Shown one piece after another: positions 7,682 to 16,252 of a DNA stretch of 37,492 nucleotides. Position 1 is the stretch's first letter. Each line of letters starts with the position of its first letter. The stretch spans positions 1-37,492 of the forward strand of contig DUQP01000003.1 of NCBI GenBank assembly GCA_012837735.1, given 5' to 3'. This DNA comes from Bacillota bacterium. GTDB lineage: Bacteria; Bacillota; Sulfobacillia; UBA3575; DUQP01. The notes beneath the pieces were generated by a model. The model worked only from the letters and a program-made list of their open reading frames with translations, searched no databases and had not been told where the DNA came from. Position numbers and translations under genes: made by a program.

Positions 7682-8746
7682 ATGAATAATGGCTTAATCC
7701 CCATTTTACAAATAGTGCGTCCCTGTGCCGGCGGCATGCGGCGCCATGTGCAAATATTGCTGACGGGCTTGGACCGCAACCGCTTCCGGCTCAGCATAGC
7801 TGCTCGGGCCAGGGAGTGGGAAACATTTTGCCACCAGGAGGAAATAGAGTTATTCCGCCTACCGGCATTTGACGTGGCTGCAGCCTGGCAATTACGCCGC
7901 TACCTGCGTCACTACAACGGGATTCTGCATGTGCATGGGGCCCGGGCTGCCCTCTGGGCCCACACTGCTCCCAGCCGGTTGCCTGTCATTTATACAGCGC
8001 ATGGCGCGGCAGGCCGACAACCTTTAGAACGTTTTTTGGTATGGCGCGCTGACACGGTGATCGCGGTTTCGGCAACGCAGTCGCACGCCTGGGGGAAGGG
8101 GACTGTCTTAATACCAAACGGCATCCCTTGGTGGGATTTCATCCTGCCAGAATCCGAGCGCCTGGCGCGGCGCGCTGCTTTGCTGACTAAACTCCCTGCC
8201 AACAATCACCCCTTTATTATCGGGGCGGCTGCGCGCCTTGTACCTGGCAAAGGTTTAGAGACCCTTTTGCACGCCTGTCACAAAACCCAAAACGACTTGC
8301 CCGGCTTGGGCATAGTGATCGCCGGCAGCGGATCGCAGTGGGATTTTTTGCGAGATTTAGCCAACCGTCTGGGTTTAGCAAACCGGGTGGTCTTATTAGG
8401 ACATTGCCAAGATATGCCGGGTTTTTTTGCCGCCCTGGATTTGTTCGTTCATCCTTCTCAGCACGAAGGACTCCCTTTAGTCTTGCTGGAGGCCATGGCC
8501 GCTGCTGTGCCAGTTGTGGCCAGCGATATTCCCGGTTGTCGCGACGCCCTTGGTGAACAGGGCGGAGTTCTGGTGCCACCGGCAGACAGTGCTCAGTTGG
8601 CCAAAACGATCATTGCCCTGGCAAGAGATCCAGAAAGACGGCGAACAACAGCAGTGGCCGGCCGTTGCAGAGTAAAGACACATTTCTCGGCTACTTTAAT
8701 GGTCAAAAGGGTGACAGAGCTTTATGAGCAGGTTTGGGAGAAATAA
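7682..8746 (+). CDS. GT4-family glycosyltransferase
   Basis: A 354-residue GT-B glycosyltransferase. The N-terminal half has the glycine-rich acceptor loop (VRPCAGGMRRHV) and HVHGARAALWAH. The C-terminal nucleotide-sugar domain has AARLVPGKGLETLL and the family-4 motif HPSQHEGLPLVLLEAMAAAVPVVAS, whose E-X7-E binds the sugar nucleotide. No signal or membrane segment is seen, so it is cytosolic or peripheral. It begins 18 bp after dnaE2 with only a weak AGAGG before the ATG. Its end overlaps the next gene, which suggests joint function in a cell-envelope glycan. Sugar and acceptor cannot be told. Confidence 0.85.
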   Translation: MNNGLIPILQIVRPCAGGMRRHVQILLTGLDRNRFRLSIAARAREWETFCHQEEIELFRLPAFDVAAAWQLRRYLRHYNGILHVHGARAALWAHTAPSRLPVIYTAHGAAGRQPLERFLVWRADTVIAVSATQSHAWGKGTVLIPNGIPWWDFILPESERLARRAALLTKLPANNHPFIIGAAARLVPGKGLETLLHACHKTQNDLPGLGIVIAGSGSQWDFLRDLANRLGLANRVVLLGHCQDMPGFFAALDLFVHPSQHEGLPLVLLEAMAAAVPVVASDIPGCRDALGEQGGVLVPPADSAQLAKTIIALARDPERRRTTAVAGRCRVKTHFSATLMVKRVTELYEQVWEK

Positions 8747-10955
8747 CATCTTGTTCAGGAATGTAACGTGCGCAACCGCTATCATCCTGGCTGTATTGGC
8801 GGTTCTATCGTTCGCCACGCCCGGCGCTGCTGGCCGAGTAATAATCGTGCTGGCTGATGGTCTGCAATTAGCGGATTTCCAGCCTGGCGCACCCCTGTCA
8901 ACGCTGACCAGACAAGGGGCACTCGGTTTGGTGAACACAACTACCAATAGCGCGCGAAACCCGGGCTGGTCTTGTTTGGCGTTGGCAAGTGGTTATCCGC
9001 CGACGGGTAGCACTGCTGCCGAGAGTGCCTATTTGGCCGCGGAATCTTATGCCGGAGCCCCGGCCAAAGCTGTATATGAACGCCGCACCGGATTACCCGC
9101 CCAGGGAGAAGTATTGCATCTGGGTCTTGCCCCTTTACTGCAAGGCAGAAAAAATGAGACCTTGTTGGGCGATATCCTGCAAACAGCCGGGCTGAGCACG
9201 TCTGTGTTAGGAAACTCCGATCGGCCCCATGAACCGCGGCGCTGGGCAGCTACGATAGCGATGAACAAACACGGCACCGTCAATTACGGCCTGGTCGGAG
9301 CTGGATTGATTCTAGCCGATCCCATGGCACCGTACGGGCAAAGGAGTGATTGGGAAAGCCTAGCCCGGGAAAGCCGCCGCCTTTTAAAGTTAACCGATTT
9401 TTTGGTCGTGGACACGGGGGATGGCACCCGCCTGGATGAATATAGCCAGTATTTACTGCCGGGGGGATGGCGTACCCAGCGAACAGCCTATCTGAACCGA
9501 TTAGGGGCCTACCTGCACTTTTTACGGGATGAACTTGACTGCTACCAGGACCTGCTCATCATGGTCAGCCTGCGCCCGGCCCCGGCAGAACGAGCAGGAG
9601 GTAACACACTGGCGCCTGCCTGGCTTTGGGGGCGGGGAGTAGAGGCGGAGACTATTTTGACCTCAGCGACCACCAGGCGTCCAGGATTGGCTACCCTTTA
9701 TGACATATCGGCAACGGTTTTGAACCACTTTGGCTTGCCGCCTGGGGAGGGCATGATTGGCCGTCCCTGTACGTTTGCAAAAGAAGATTTCCAGGTCCTT
9801 TTGGCGACACAGCAACGGGCTATGAACAATATGGCAGTGCGGTCTCCGCTGTTGCAAGGATATATCATATTGCAGATATTGCTGCTGATTGCGGCCACCG
9901 GGTTATTGTTTCTGCGCTCCACAGGCCTTGCCTATATGCGTTTTGCGCTGCTCGCCTTGGCAGCGGTACCGCTTGCCTTTTTAGCTGTGCCATGGTGGGG
10001 CGGAGGTGAGCTTTGGCAATCTGTCGCCATCACGCTCTTAATGGTGGTGGGACTGACCGGGATAGTGCTGTGGTTTGGCAGACATCATCCCTTGGACCCG
10101 TTTCTGTTGCTGGCCGGGACTACCGCTGGGGTGCTGTTAATAGATGTTTGGATGGGCGCCCGTCTGGTGATTGACTCTCCACTTGGATATGCCACAATAG
10201 GTGGGGCGCGTTACTACGGAATCGGCAACGAATACATGGGTGTATTATTGGGAGCTTCGATCTGTACCGGGGCGGGACTGATGGATCGTTTCGCGCGCAC
10301 CAGCTGGTTTTTCCCGGCGGCCCTGTTCGGCCTGGTGTTAATCACATTGGCGACCCCGACCCTTGGTGCCAATTTTGGCGGTACCCTGACGGCGGCAGTG
10401 GCATTCCCTTATGCTTTGATTAGGATTGCCCATGTGCAGGCGAAACGCCCCAGTCTGGTCTTCGGCTCCTCGAAATACGCCCTGCCGGTGATTGTGCTAA
10501 CGGTTGCCAGTTTGGCGGGCGGGTTTATGTGGTTATGGGACTGGCAAGCCGGGGGAGCTTCCTCACATGTCGGTTTGTTGTTCCACTCCCTGCAAACGCA
10601 TGGTCCCCAGAGCTTGCTGGATGTCATTCAACGCAAGCTGGCATTGAATCTGAAACTGATACGATGGACGATTTGGAGCAGGGTGTTGTTGACCTCTCTG
10701 GCCTGTTACGCTTTGTTGGTATTCCGGCCGGTGGGCCTCTATCGAAAAATAGCAGAGCGTTACCCCCATTTGGCGGCTGCTTTCAGCACCGCAGCAGTGG
10801 CCGCCATATTAGCTATGCTGGTGAACGATTCCGGGGTGGTAGCAGGTGCCACCACCATGATTTATACCACACCAATCCTGATATATTTATTATTGCGGCA
10901 AATTCGGCCCTTATCCGCCTCTAGAGACCAGGATATCATTTCTGCCCGCGATTAG
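8724..10955 (+). CDS. Membrane protein with N-terminal alkaline-phosphatase-like domain and about 10 transmembrane helices
   Basis: A 743-residue protein. A signal/anchor helix (about residues 15-35) leads into an extracellular ~320-residue domain that resembles the alkaline phosphatase superfamily: VIIVLADGLQLADF at the first metal position and STLTRQGALGLVNTTT after it. The usual SDHG metal motif is not seen (MVSLRPAPAERAGG stands there), so activity is doubtful. The C-terminal half has about ten hydrophobic helices with GGARYYGIGNEYMG, GANFGG and NDSG, typical of a conserved but uncharacterised family. The ATG at 8724 overlaps the glycosyltransferase by 23 bp; a TTG at 8751 behind GGGAG is an alternative start. 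Pairing with a glycosyltransferase suggests envelope polysaccharide assembly or modification (inference). Confidence 0.65.
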   Translation: MSRFGRNNILFRNVTCATAIILAVLAVLSFATPGAAGRVIIVLADGLQLADFQPGAPLSTLTRQGALGLVNTTTNSARNPGWSCLALASGYPPTGSTAAESAYLAAESYAGAPAKAVYERRTGLPAQGEVLHLGLAPLLQGRKNETLLGDILQTAGLSTSVLGNSDRPHEPRRWAATIAMNKHGTVNYGLVGAGLILADPMAPYGQRSDWESLARESRRLLKLTDFLVVDTGDGTRLDEYSQYLLPGGWRTQRTAYLNRLGAYLHFLRDELDCYQDLLIMVSLRPAPAERAGGNTLAPAWLWGRGVEAETILTSATTRRPGLATLYDISATVLNHFGLPPGEGMIGRPCTFAKEDFQVLLATQQRAMNNMAVRSPLLQGYIILQILLLIAATGLLFLRSTGLAYMRFALLALAAVPLAFLAVPWWGGGELWQSVAITLLMVVGLTGIVLWFGRHHPLDPFLLLAGTTAGVLLIDVWMGARLVIDSPLGYATIGGARYYGIGNEYMGVLLGASICTGAGLMDRFARTSWFFPAALFGLVLITLATPTLGANFGGTLTAAVAFPYALIRIAHVQAKRPSLVFGSSKYALPVIVLTVASLAGGFMWLWDWQAGGASSHVGLLFHSLQTHGPQSLLDVIQRKLALNLKLIRWTIWSRVLLTSLACYALLVFRPVGLYRKIAERYPHLAAAFSTAAVAAILAMLVNDSGVVAGATTMIYTTPILIYLLLRQIRPLSASRDQDIISARD

Positions 10956-10966
10956 ACCACAAATCC

Positions 10967-10994
10967 TTGACATTAAACTGCAACGTGTTAAAAT
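10967..10994 (+). promoter_or_regulatory. Sigma-A-type promoter of speH
   Basis: TTGACA (10967-10972) and TAAAAT (10989-10994) are 16 bp apart and lie about 60 bp before the speH start, with no other gene between. Confidence 0.7.
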
Positions 10995-11054
10995 CTAAGA
11001 TGATGTTTATCTGGGTGGTGATACCAAACAGGGCAAAAGGGGGCTGATAATGAA

Positions 11055-11435
11055 ATGAATGCTTTGGGCCGGCACGTTCTGGCGGAGGTCTACGGATGTG
11101 AATTCAGCATCCTGAACGACCTGAAAACAGTAGAACGGATCATGGTTGAAGCAGCGCTGGAGGCCGGCGCTGAGGTAAGAGAGGTTGCTTTCCACAAATT
11201 CAGTCCGCAGGGAATTAGTGGTGTGGTAGTGATATCGGAATCCCACCTCGCGATCCACACCTGGCCGGAGCTCAACTACGCCGCCGTGGACGTATTCACG
11301 TGTGGTGACACTGTGAATCCCTGGGTGGCATGTGAATACATCTTCGACCAGTTTAATGCCAAAAACGTCACAGCGACCGAAATGAAGCGCGGCATGTTCA
11401 GCGCCGCCAATACAGCCCAGCAGGTCGCTGGTTGA
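11055..11435 (+). CDS. speH: S-adenosylmethionine decarboxylase proenzyme (prokaryotic class, SpeH)
   Basis: A 126-residue proenzyme. It cleaves itself between E62 and S63 in SESHLAIHTWPE, and S63 becomes the pyruvoyl cofactor. Other landmarks are the start GRHVLAEVYGC, FHKFSPQGISGVVVISESH and AAVDVFTCGD. The enzyme decarboxylates AdoMet to supply the aminopropyl group for spermidine. Start: the earlier ATG at 11050 hits a stop after two codons, so ATG 11055 is the start, behind AAAAGGGGG. No spermidine synthase (speE) is in the window. Flanked by its own promoter and a terminator, so monocistronic. Confidence 0.93.
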   Translation: MNALGRHVLAEVYGCEFSILNDLKTVERIMVEAALEAGAEVREVAFHKFSPQGISGVVVISESHLAIHTWPELNYAAVDVFTCGDTVNPWVACEYIFDQFNAKNVTATEMKRGMFSAANTAQQVAG

Positions 11436-11506
11436 CCTAAAGAAAGGTGATTCGCTTGCGACGAAAAGCAAGCCGTAACAAAAGATCAGATATAACCTTC
11501 TTATAG

Positions 11507-11549
11507 CGCCCTACGGTGACCATGGGGAAACCGTAGGGCGATTAATTTT
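11507..11549 (+). terminator. Terminator after speH
   Basis: Perfect 10-bp inverted repeat CGCCCTACGG (11507-11516) and CCGTAGGGCG (11531-11540) with a 14-base loop, then ATTAATTTT, a modest T-rich tail. Confidence 0.8.
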
Positions 11550-11577
11550 GGTAGTCGTAACCAATTTCGGGTATAAT
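11548..11577 (+). promoter_or_regulatory. Probable sigma-A promoter of the M42 peptidase operon
   Basis: TATAAT at 11572-11577 with TTGGTA 18 bp upstream (11548-11553), directly after the speH terminator and 34 bp before the next start codon. Confidence 0.6.
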
Positions 11578-11611
11578 GGTGAGCAGGTGAATACAGGAAG
11601 GAGTGGCGCGC

Positions 11612-12676
11612 TTGGATAGCTTAACCCTGCTCAAAGAACTCACCATGGCGCCGGGTCCACCTGGCTTTGAACATGAAGTGCGAGCGGTATTAAGGCGCTA
11701 TATGGCCTCTTTGGGCCGTTGCGAGACTGATAATATGGGTAGCTTGATTACAGTGCGGGAGGGCAGCAGCACAACACCCCGCGTAATGCTAGCCGCCCAC
11801 ATGGACGAAATTGGTTTCATGGTAACGGCCATCACAAAAGAGGGTTTCCTCACATTTGTCCCTTTGGGTGGTTGGTGGGAGCATGTTTTGCTCGGGCAGC
11901 GGGTGACAGTACACACGGCCAACGGTGAGGTGACCGGGGTGATCGGCTCCAAACCTCCTCACAGCTTAACGGATGAGGAACGGAAAAAGGTGATGGAGGC
12001 AAAAGACCTTTATATTGACATTGGCGCCTGTGACGAGAATGAAGCTAAAGCCTGGGTCCAGCCCGGCGATCCAGTGATTCCCGTCTCGCAATTCACAGTT
12101 ATGCGCAACGGCAAAATAGTGATGGCCAAGGCCTTGGATGATCGCGCCGGTTGCTCCTTGTTGGTTGAGGTGTTAACAGCGCTCAAAGACCAATCACATC
12201 CCAACACAATCTTTGCCACAGGTACTGTGCAGGAAGAAGTCGGTTTGCGCGGGGCCTATACGGCCTGCCATAGCGTCGAACCACATGTGGCCATCGCCTT
12301 GGATGTATCAATCGCCGCCGACACACCCGGAGATAGCGGTAGCGAACCAAAGGAAAAACTTGGGGAAGGGCCGTCCATCATTTTGTATGATGCCAGCTTA
12401 GTGCCAAATGCCCGTTTACGCGATTATGTGATTGCAGTGGCAAAGCGACATGCCATCCCATTTCAATTTGGTGCCATAAGAAAGGGCGGCACTGATGGCG
12501 GCCGCATCCACCTGCACGGGCGGGGCGTACCCACTTTGGTGATCTGTCTGCCCACCCGCTATATACACAGTCATAACAGTGTTATGCATTTGGATGATTA
12601 CATGAATACCGTTAAACTTCTAACCGAGATCATAAAAGGCCTGGACGAGCAAACGGTGGCCACATTTACAGCCTGA
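11612..12676 (+). CDS. M42 family metallopeptidase (glutamyl aminopeptidase/endoglucanase-annotated)
   Basis: A 354-residue dinuclear zinc aminopeptidase of the M42 family. Metal and catalytic motifs are AAHMDEIGFMV, KALDDRAGCSLLVEVL, TVQEEVGLRGA, ALDVSIAADTPG and the C-terminal IHSHNSVMH. Such enzymes are cytosolic, usually dodecameric, and trim peptides; many are misannotated as cellulases. TTG 11612 is chosen because GGAAGGAG (11596-11603) stands 8 bp before it; the in-frame GTG at 11603 overlaps that site. Followed 13 bp later by ndk, so probably one operon from the promoter at 11548. Confidence 0.9.
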   Translation: MDSLTLLKELTMAPGPPGFEHEVRAVLRRYMASLGRCETDNMGSLITVREGSSTTPRVMLAAHMDEIGFMVTAITKEGFLTFVPLGGWWEHVLLGQRVTVHTANGEVTGVIGSKPPHSLTDEERKKVMEAKDLYIDIGACDENEAKAWVQPGDPVIPVSQFTVMRNGKIVMAKALDDRAGCSLLVEVLTALKDQSHPNTIFATGTVQEEVGLRGAYTACHSVEPHVAIALDVSIAADTPGDSGSEPKEKLGEGPSIILYDASLVPNARLRDYVIAVAKRHAIPFQFGAIRKGGTDGGRIHLHGRGVPTLVICLPTRYIHSHNSVMHLDDYMNTVKLLTEIIKGLDEQTVATFTA

Positions 12677-12689
12677 AGGAGGGAAAACA

Positions 12690-13121
12690 GTGCCGCCTGA
12701 AAGAACTCTGGTCTTGTTAAAGCCGGATGCGCTGCAACGCCATTTGGTAGGGCGGGTGATTGCCCGTTTGGAGGGAAAAGGACTACACCTGGTGGCTGCC
12801 AAGCTAATAAAGATGAGCGCGGACCAGGCTCGCCGCCATTACTGGGAACATCGGGAAAAGCCTTTTTTCTCCGATTTGGTGTCCTTCATCACCTCATCTT
12901 CCGTGCTGGCAATGGTCTGGGAGGGTAGAGGGGCGGTGACTGTGGTGCGCAAATTGGTTGGGGAAACGGACCCTTGTCAAGCTGCTCCCGGCACCATCCG
13001 GGGAGACTGGGCTTTGAGCGTACTGAACAATTTGGTGCATGCCGCCGATTCCCCACAGGCAGCTGAGCGGGAAATAGCAAACTTCTTCGCTCCGGAGGAA
13101 ATTCTGTCACAGTGCCGTTGA
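12690..13121 (+). CDS. ndk: Nucleoside diphosphate kinase
   Basis: A 143-residue kinase that transfers the gamma phosphate between nucleotides through a phosphohistidine. The active histidine is H117 in NNLVHAADS, preceded by PGTIRGDWALS; TLVLLKPDALQR opens the fold. Residues H..SDS are normally NVIHGSDS, so this copy is slightly divergent, and the usual RPF[YF] segment reads KPFFSDLV. GTG start behind GAAGGAGGG. Its end overlaps the longest possible dinB frame but not the chosen dinB start. Confidence 0.93.
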   Translation: MPPERTLVLLKPDALQRHLVGRVIARLEGKGLHLVAAKLIKMSADQARRHYWEHREKPFFSDLVSFITSSSVLAMVWEGRGAVTVVRKLVGETDPCQAAPGTIRGDWALSVLNNLVHAADSPQAAEREIANFFAPEEILSQCR

Positions 13122-13150
13122 CGGCCCGACCGAGATTTGGAGGTTTGGTC

Positions 13151-14353
13151 ATGTCAAACGATGCTCGGATCATCTTCCACATCGACATGAACGCATTTTT
13201 CGCAGCCGTAGAAGAGTTGGATCACCCGGAATACCGGGGCCAACCGATTATCGTGGGCGGCGACCCGGACGGACGCGGGGTGGTCTCCACCGCCTCCTAT
13301 GCTGCCCGCCAGTGGGGCATCCATTCCGGAATGCCAGTAGCGAGAGCCCGCGCTCTTTGCCCGCAGGTGATCATCCTGCCGGTGAATATGGAACGCTACC
13401 GCGCTGTTTCAAGCCAGCTGATGGCATATTTTCGCACCCTCACCCCGTTGGTGGAGCCTTTTTCGATCGATGAGGCCTACCTGGATATGACCGGTCTGGC
13501 GCAAAGTTGGGAACACGCCATAGCCTGGGCAAAGACCATCAAAAGGGATATTAAGGCTCGCTTTGGGTTGACGACCTCCGTCGGGATTGGGCCTAATAAG
13601 CTGCTGGCGAAAATGGCCTCCGGGATGGAAAAACCGGACGGTTTGGTTGTGTTGCGTTACCAGGACCTGCCGGCAAAGCTTTGGCCTTTGCCTGTTGATG
13701 AACTGTTCGGGATTGGACTTGCCACTGCCGTTACTTTGCGTAAGATCGGCTTGGCCACAATTGGTGATTTGGCGCAGGCGCCGGTAGATTTTTTGACCCG
13801 CCGGTTTGGGTCTTATGGCGCCAAGCTGGTGGCATGGGCAAATGGCCGTGACACCGATTTGGTGCTGAGCGAAAGAGAACGCCCGGAGAGCATCGGCCGG
13901 GAAACGACCTTCCGCACAGATTTGCACGATCCTGACGCACTATTTGGACATTTGTTGTGGTTGAGCGATGCCGTCTGCACCCGTTTACGCCAGGAACGCA
14001 TGCTGTGTCGCACGGTGACGGTGAAACTGCGGTTTGCGGATTTCCGCACCATTACCCGGGCTCACACCCTGATTAATGCCACAGATGTCACTGGTCAGAT
14101 CCACCGGGCTGCGAAACGGTTATTGCAGGAGCACTGGCAGGGGAGTCCGGTCAGACTGCTGGGGGTGACGCTATCCGGCCTGCAAGAAAAAAGCGCTGGC
14201 CGGCAAATGGCTTTTTTCCCCGATCCGCAGGATAAACAGGATATCCGTTTAGACAAGGCTTTGGACAATGTGCGGGAACGCTGTGGATCTGATGCAATTT
14301 GGCGCGCCCGTTATTTATTAACGGGTAGTCGGGGCAAGGGGGAGGACAAATGA
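13151..14353 (+). CDS. dinB: DNA polymerase IV (Y family, DinB)
   Basis: A 400-residue translesion polymerase with an intact active site: D12 in HIDMNAFFAAVE and D107/E108 in SIDEAYLD. The steric-gate/fingers segment VVSTASYAARQWGIHSGMP, the thumb, and the little finger follow. QMAFF near residue 357 fits a beta-clamp-binding motif. Start ATG 13151 has GGAGG 8 bp upstream; a GTG at 13112 in frame lies inside ndk and is unlikely. No LexA box is seen in front, unlike the other polymerase cassette, so expression is probably that of the ndk operon. ATGA overlap with the next gene. Confidence 0.93.
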   Translation: MSNDARIIFHIDMNAFFAAVEELDHPEYRGQPIIVGGDPDGRGVVSTASYAARQWGIHSGMPVARARALCPQVIILPVNMERYRAVSSQLMAYFRTLTPLVEPFSIDEAYLDMTGLAQSWEHAIAWAKTIKRDIKARFGLTTSVGIGPNKLLAKMASGMEKPDGLVVLRYQDLPAKLWPLPVDELFGIGLATAVTLRKIGLATIGDLAQAPVDFLTRRFGSYGAKLVAWANGRDTDLVLSERERPESIGRETTFRTDLHDPDALFGHLLWLSDAVCTRLRQERMLCRTVTVKLRFADFRTITRAHTLINATDVTGQIHRAAKRLLQEHWQGSPVRLLGVTLSGLQEKSAGRQMAFFPDPQDKQDIRLDKALDNVRERCGSDAIWRARYLLTGSRGKGEDK

Positions 14354-15168
14354 TAGGGATCATTGGTGGCAGTGGAGTAAAGGTATCAGATTTGTTGGCA
14401 GACCCAATAGAGCAGACTACTGTCACCCCTTGGGGTGAAGCGACTGTGTGGCGGGGTCATTTTGCCGGACAACGAGTGTTATTTTTGCCCAGGCATGGCC
14501 CTGGCCATAAGGTCGCTCCGCATGCTATCAACTACCGAGCAAACATCGCTGCTCTCTGGCATGCCGGTGCCAGACAAGTGATCGCCACGGCAGCCGTCGG
14601 TTCTGTAAATAGCGCTGCTCCCCCGGGAAGTTTCGTAATCTGTGATCAATTCATCGATTTCACCGTTGGCAGGCAGAGCACGTTTTTTGGCCCACCCGTG
14701 CCGCCTGCGCCCGATGACAGTTGGGATTTGCTGCTAGCCCGCTGCGCGGAAGTGGTGCACACCGATTTCACGGAACCATATTGCCCAAATTTGCGCTACC
14801 ACTTGATTCAGGCCGCAACAGAATTACAGCTACCACATTTGCAGGCAGGCTGTTATGTGTGTACAGAAGGACCCCGCTATGAAACCCCGGCTGAGATCCG
14901 CATCTTTCGCCGTTGGGAAGCAGATGTGGTTGGTATGACCGGCGTGCCGGAAGTGGCGTTGGCGCGCGAGCTGGGATTGTGCTATGCCACCGTGGCATTG
15001 GTCACGAACATGGCGGCCGGATTACAGGGTCAACACCTGGCACACACAGATGTGGTAGCCTTGATGCGCCAGCGCGGTCAAGCGCTCCAAGATCTACTCA
15101 AAAACGCCCTCGGTCGTTGCCGGAAGGGGGCAGGGCCAGGATGTAATTGCAGGGGAGAAAGAAGTTAG
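14350..15168 (+). CDS. mtnP: S-methyl-5'-thioadenosine (or thioinosine) phosphorylase
   Basis: A 272-residue MTAP/PNP-family enzyme. Motifs are GIIGGSGV, LPRHGPGH, INYRANIAALW, ATAAVGSVN, CDQFIDFT, CTEGPRYETPAEIR and VGMTGVPEVALA. It splits MTA with phosphate to adenine and methylthioribose-1-phosphate; MTA is the by-product of spermidine synthesis, so it links to speH at 11055. MTI or other purine nucleosides are possible substrates. The C-terminus GPGCNCRGERS has a CXC motif (C265, C267), as recalled in archaeal MTAP II proteins, where it supports disulfide chemistry. The ATG overlaps the dinB stop (ATGA). Confidence 0.85.
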   Translation: MIGIIGGSGVKVSDLLADPIEQTTVTPWGEATVWRGHFAGQRVLFLPRHGPGHKVAPHAINYRANIAALWHAGARQVIATAAVGSVNSAAPPGSFVICDQFIDFTVGRQSTFFGPPVPPAPDDSWDLLLARCAEVVHTDFTEPYCPNLRYHLIQAATELQLPHLQAGCYVCTEGPRYETPAEIRIFRRWEADVVGMTGVPEVALARELGLCYATVALVTNMAAGLQGQHLAHTDVVALMRQRGQALQDLLKNALGRCRKGAGPGCNCRGERS

Positions 15169-15169
15169 T

Positions 15170-16252
15170 ATGTCCTGGCAGCCACCACCGGCATGGGAAT
15201 ATGCCGGCAGCATCCACTTCCACACCAATCTGTCCGATGGGCGCTCATCGCCGGCCGCCACTGCATGTGCGGCGCAATCGGCCAAGTTGGACTTCGTCAT
15301 CCTGACCGATCACAACACCCGGCAGGCGGCTCTGGCAACGCCCGATTGGACTGGTGAGGGCTGGCAGGGCAGTGTACTGTATCTGGTGGGCAGTGAAATC
15401 AGCCCTGCGGGTGAACACAACCATTACCTGGCATTGGGAGCAGGCCCATTCCCGCACCGCGCATCACCGCAAATGTGCATAGACGCCGTTACGGCGGCTG
15501 GCGGCCTGGGTTTTTTAGCCCACCCGCACGATCGGGGCAGCATATTCCTCGGTCTCCCTGCCCATAGTTGGATGGACTGGACCGTTGATAATTATCAAGG
15601 GATTGAGATCTGGAACTTTTTTTCGGGGTGGGTCTCCCAGGCCACCAGTGCCTGGCGCACGATTCGGGCAGTGCTGGCGCCGCGCTGGACTTTTACCGGT
15701 CCTTGCCCTGAAACTTTAGCGCTGTGGGATACCGCCTGTCAAGAGCGGAAAGTGGTTGGGATCGGGGGCAGCGATGCCCACGGCGTACAGATTAAGCTGT
15801 TCGGCGTGACCGTAATCGATGCCAGCTACGAGTTTTCCTTTCAGACTGTCCGCACATATGTGCTGCTTCCAGCCCCATTACCAAAGGATGCGCTGGCGGC
15901 ACGAATAGCCATTTTAAACGGGATTGGACAAGGAAGTTGTTTTGTCGCTGATTACGGACAGGGTGATCCGAGGGGTTTCCGGTTTTGGGCGCTTACCCAC
16001 AATGGTCTTTGCATTTCGATGGGCGAGGAAGATCGCTGGCCCGGACCGCTCACGTTTCAGATCACCACCCCAACCCGGGCAAAGATCCGCCTATGCCGGG
16101 ATGGACAACCGGTGTCTGTGACCGTTAGCAACCGGCTGGCAGCCACCCATTCCCAAGCGGGAGTATATCGGGTCGAAGTATTTCGGCGCCACGCCGGGGC
16201 ATGGCGCCCTTGGATTTTTTCCAACCCCATCTATTGGCGGAATAGCACGTAG
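15170..16252 (+). CDS. PHP-domain phosphoesterase-like protein
   Basis: A 360-residue protein with a PHP metallo-phosphoesterase domain. Metal-binding motifs are SIHFHTNLSDG, VILTDHNT, GSEISPAGEHNHYLALG, LGFLAHPHDRG and GIGGSDAHG. The last ~100 residues (about 250-360) look like a separate beta-rich domain (RFWALTHNGLCISMGEE, RVEVFRRHAGAWRPWIFSNPIYW), a layout known in PHP proteins of clostridia. Substrate unknown. Starts one base after the mtnP stop, behind GGGGAGAAAG. Its end overlaps the convergent capA-like gene by 22 bp. Confidence 0.82.
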   Translation: MSWQPPPAWEYAGSIHFHTNLSDGRSSPAATACAAQSAKLDFVILTDHNTRQAALATPDWTGEGWQGSVLYLVGSEISPAGEHNHYLALGAGPFPHRASPQMCIDAVTAAGGLGFLAHPHDRGSIFLGLPAHSWMDWTVDNYQGIEIWNFFSGWVSQATSAWRTIRAVLAPRWTFTGPCPETLALWDTACQERKVVGIGGSDAHGVQIKLFGVTVIDASYEFSFQTVRTYVLLPAPLPKDALAARIAILNGIGQGSCFVADYGQGDPRGFRFWALTHNGLCISMGEEDRWPGPLTFQITTPTRAKIRLCRDGQPVSVTVSNRLAATHSQAGVYRVEVFRRHAGAWRPWIFSNPIYWRNST

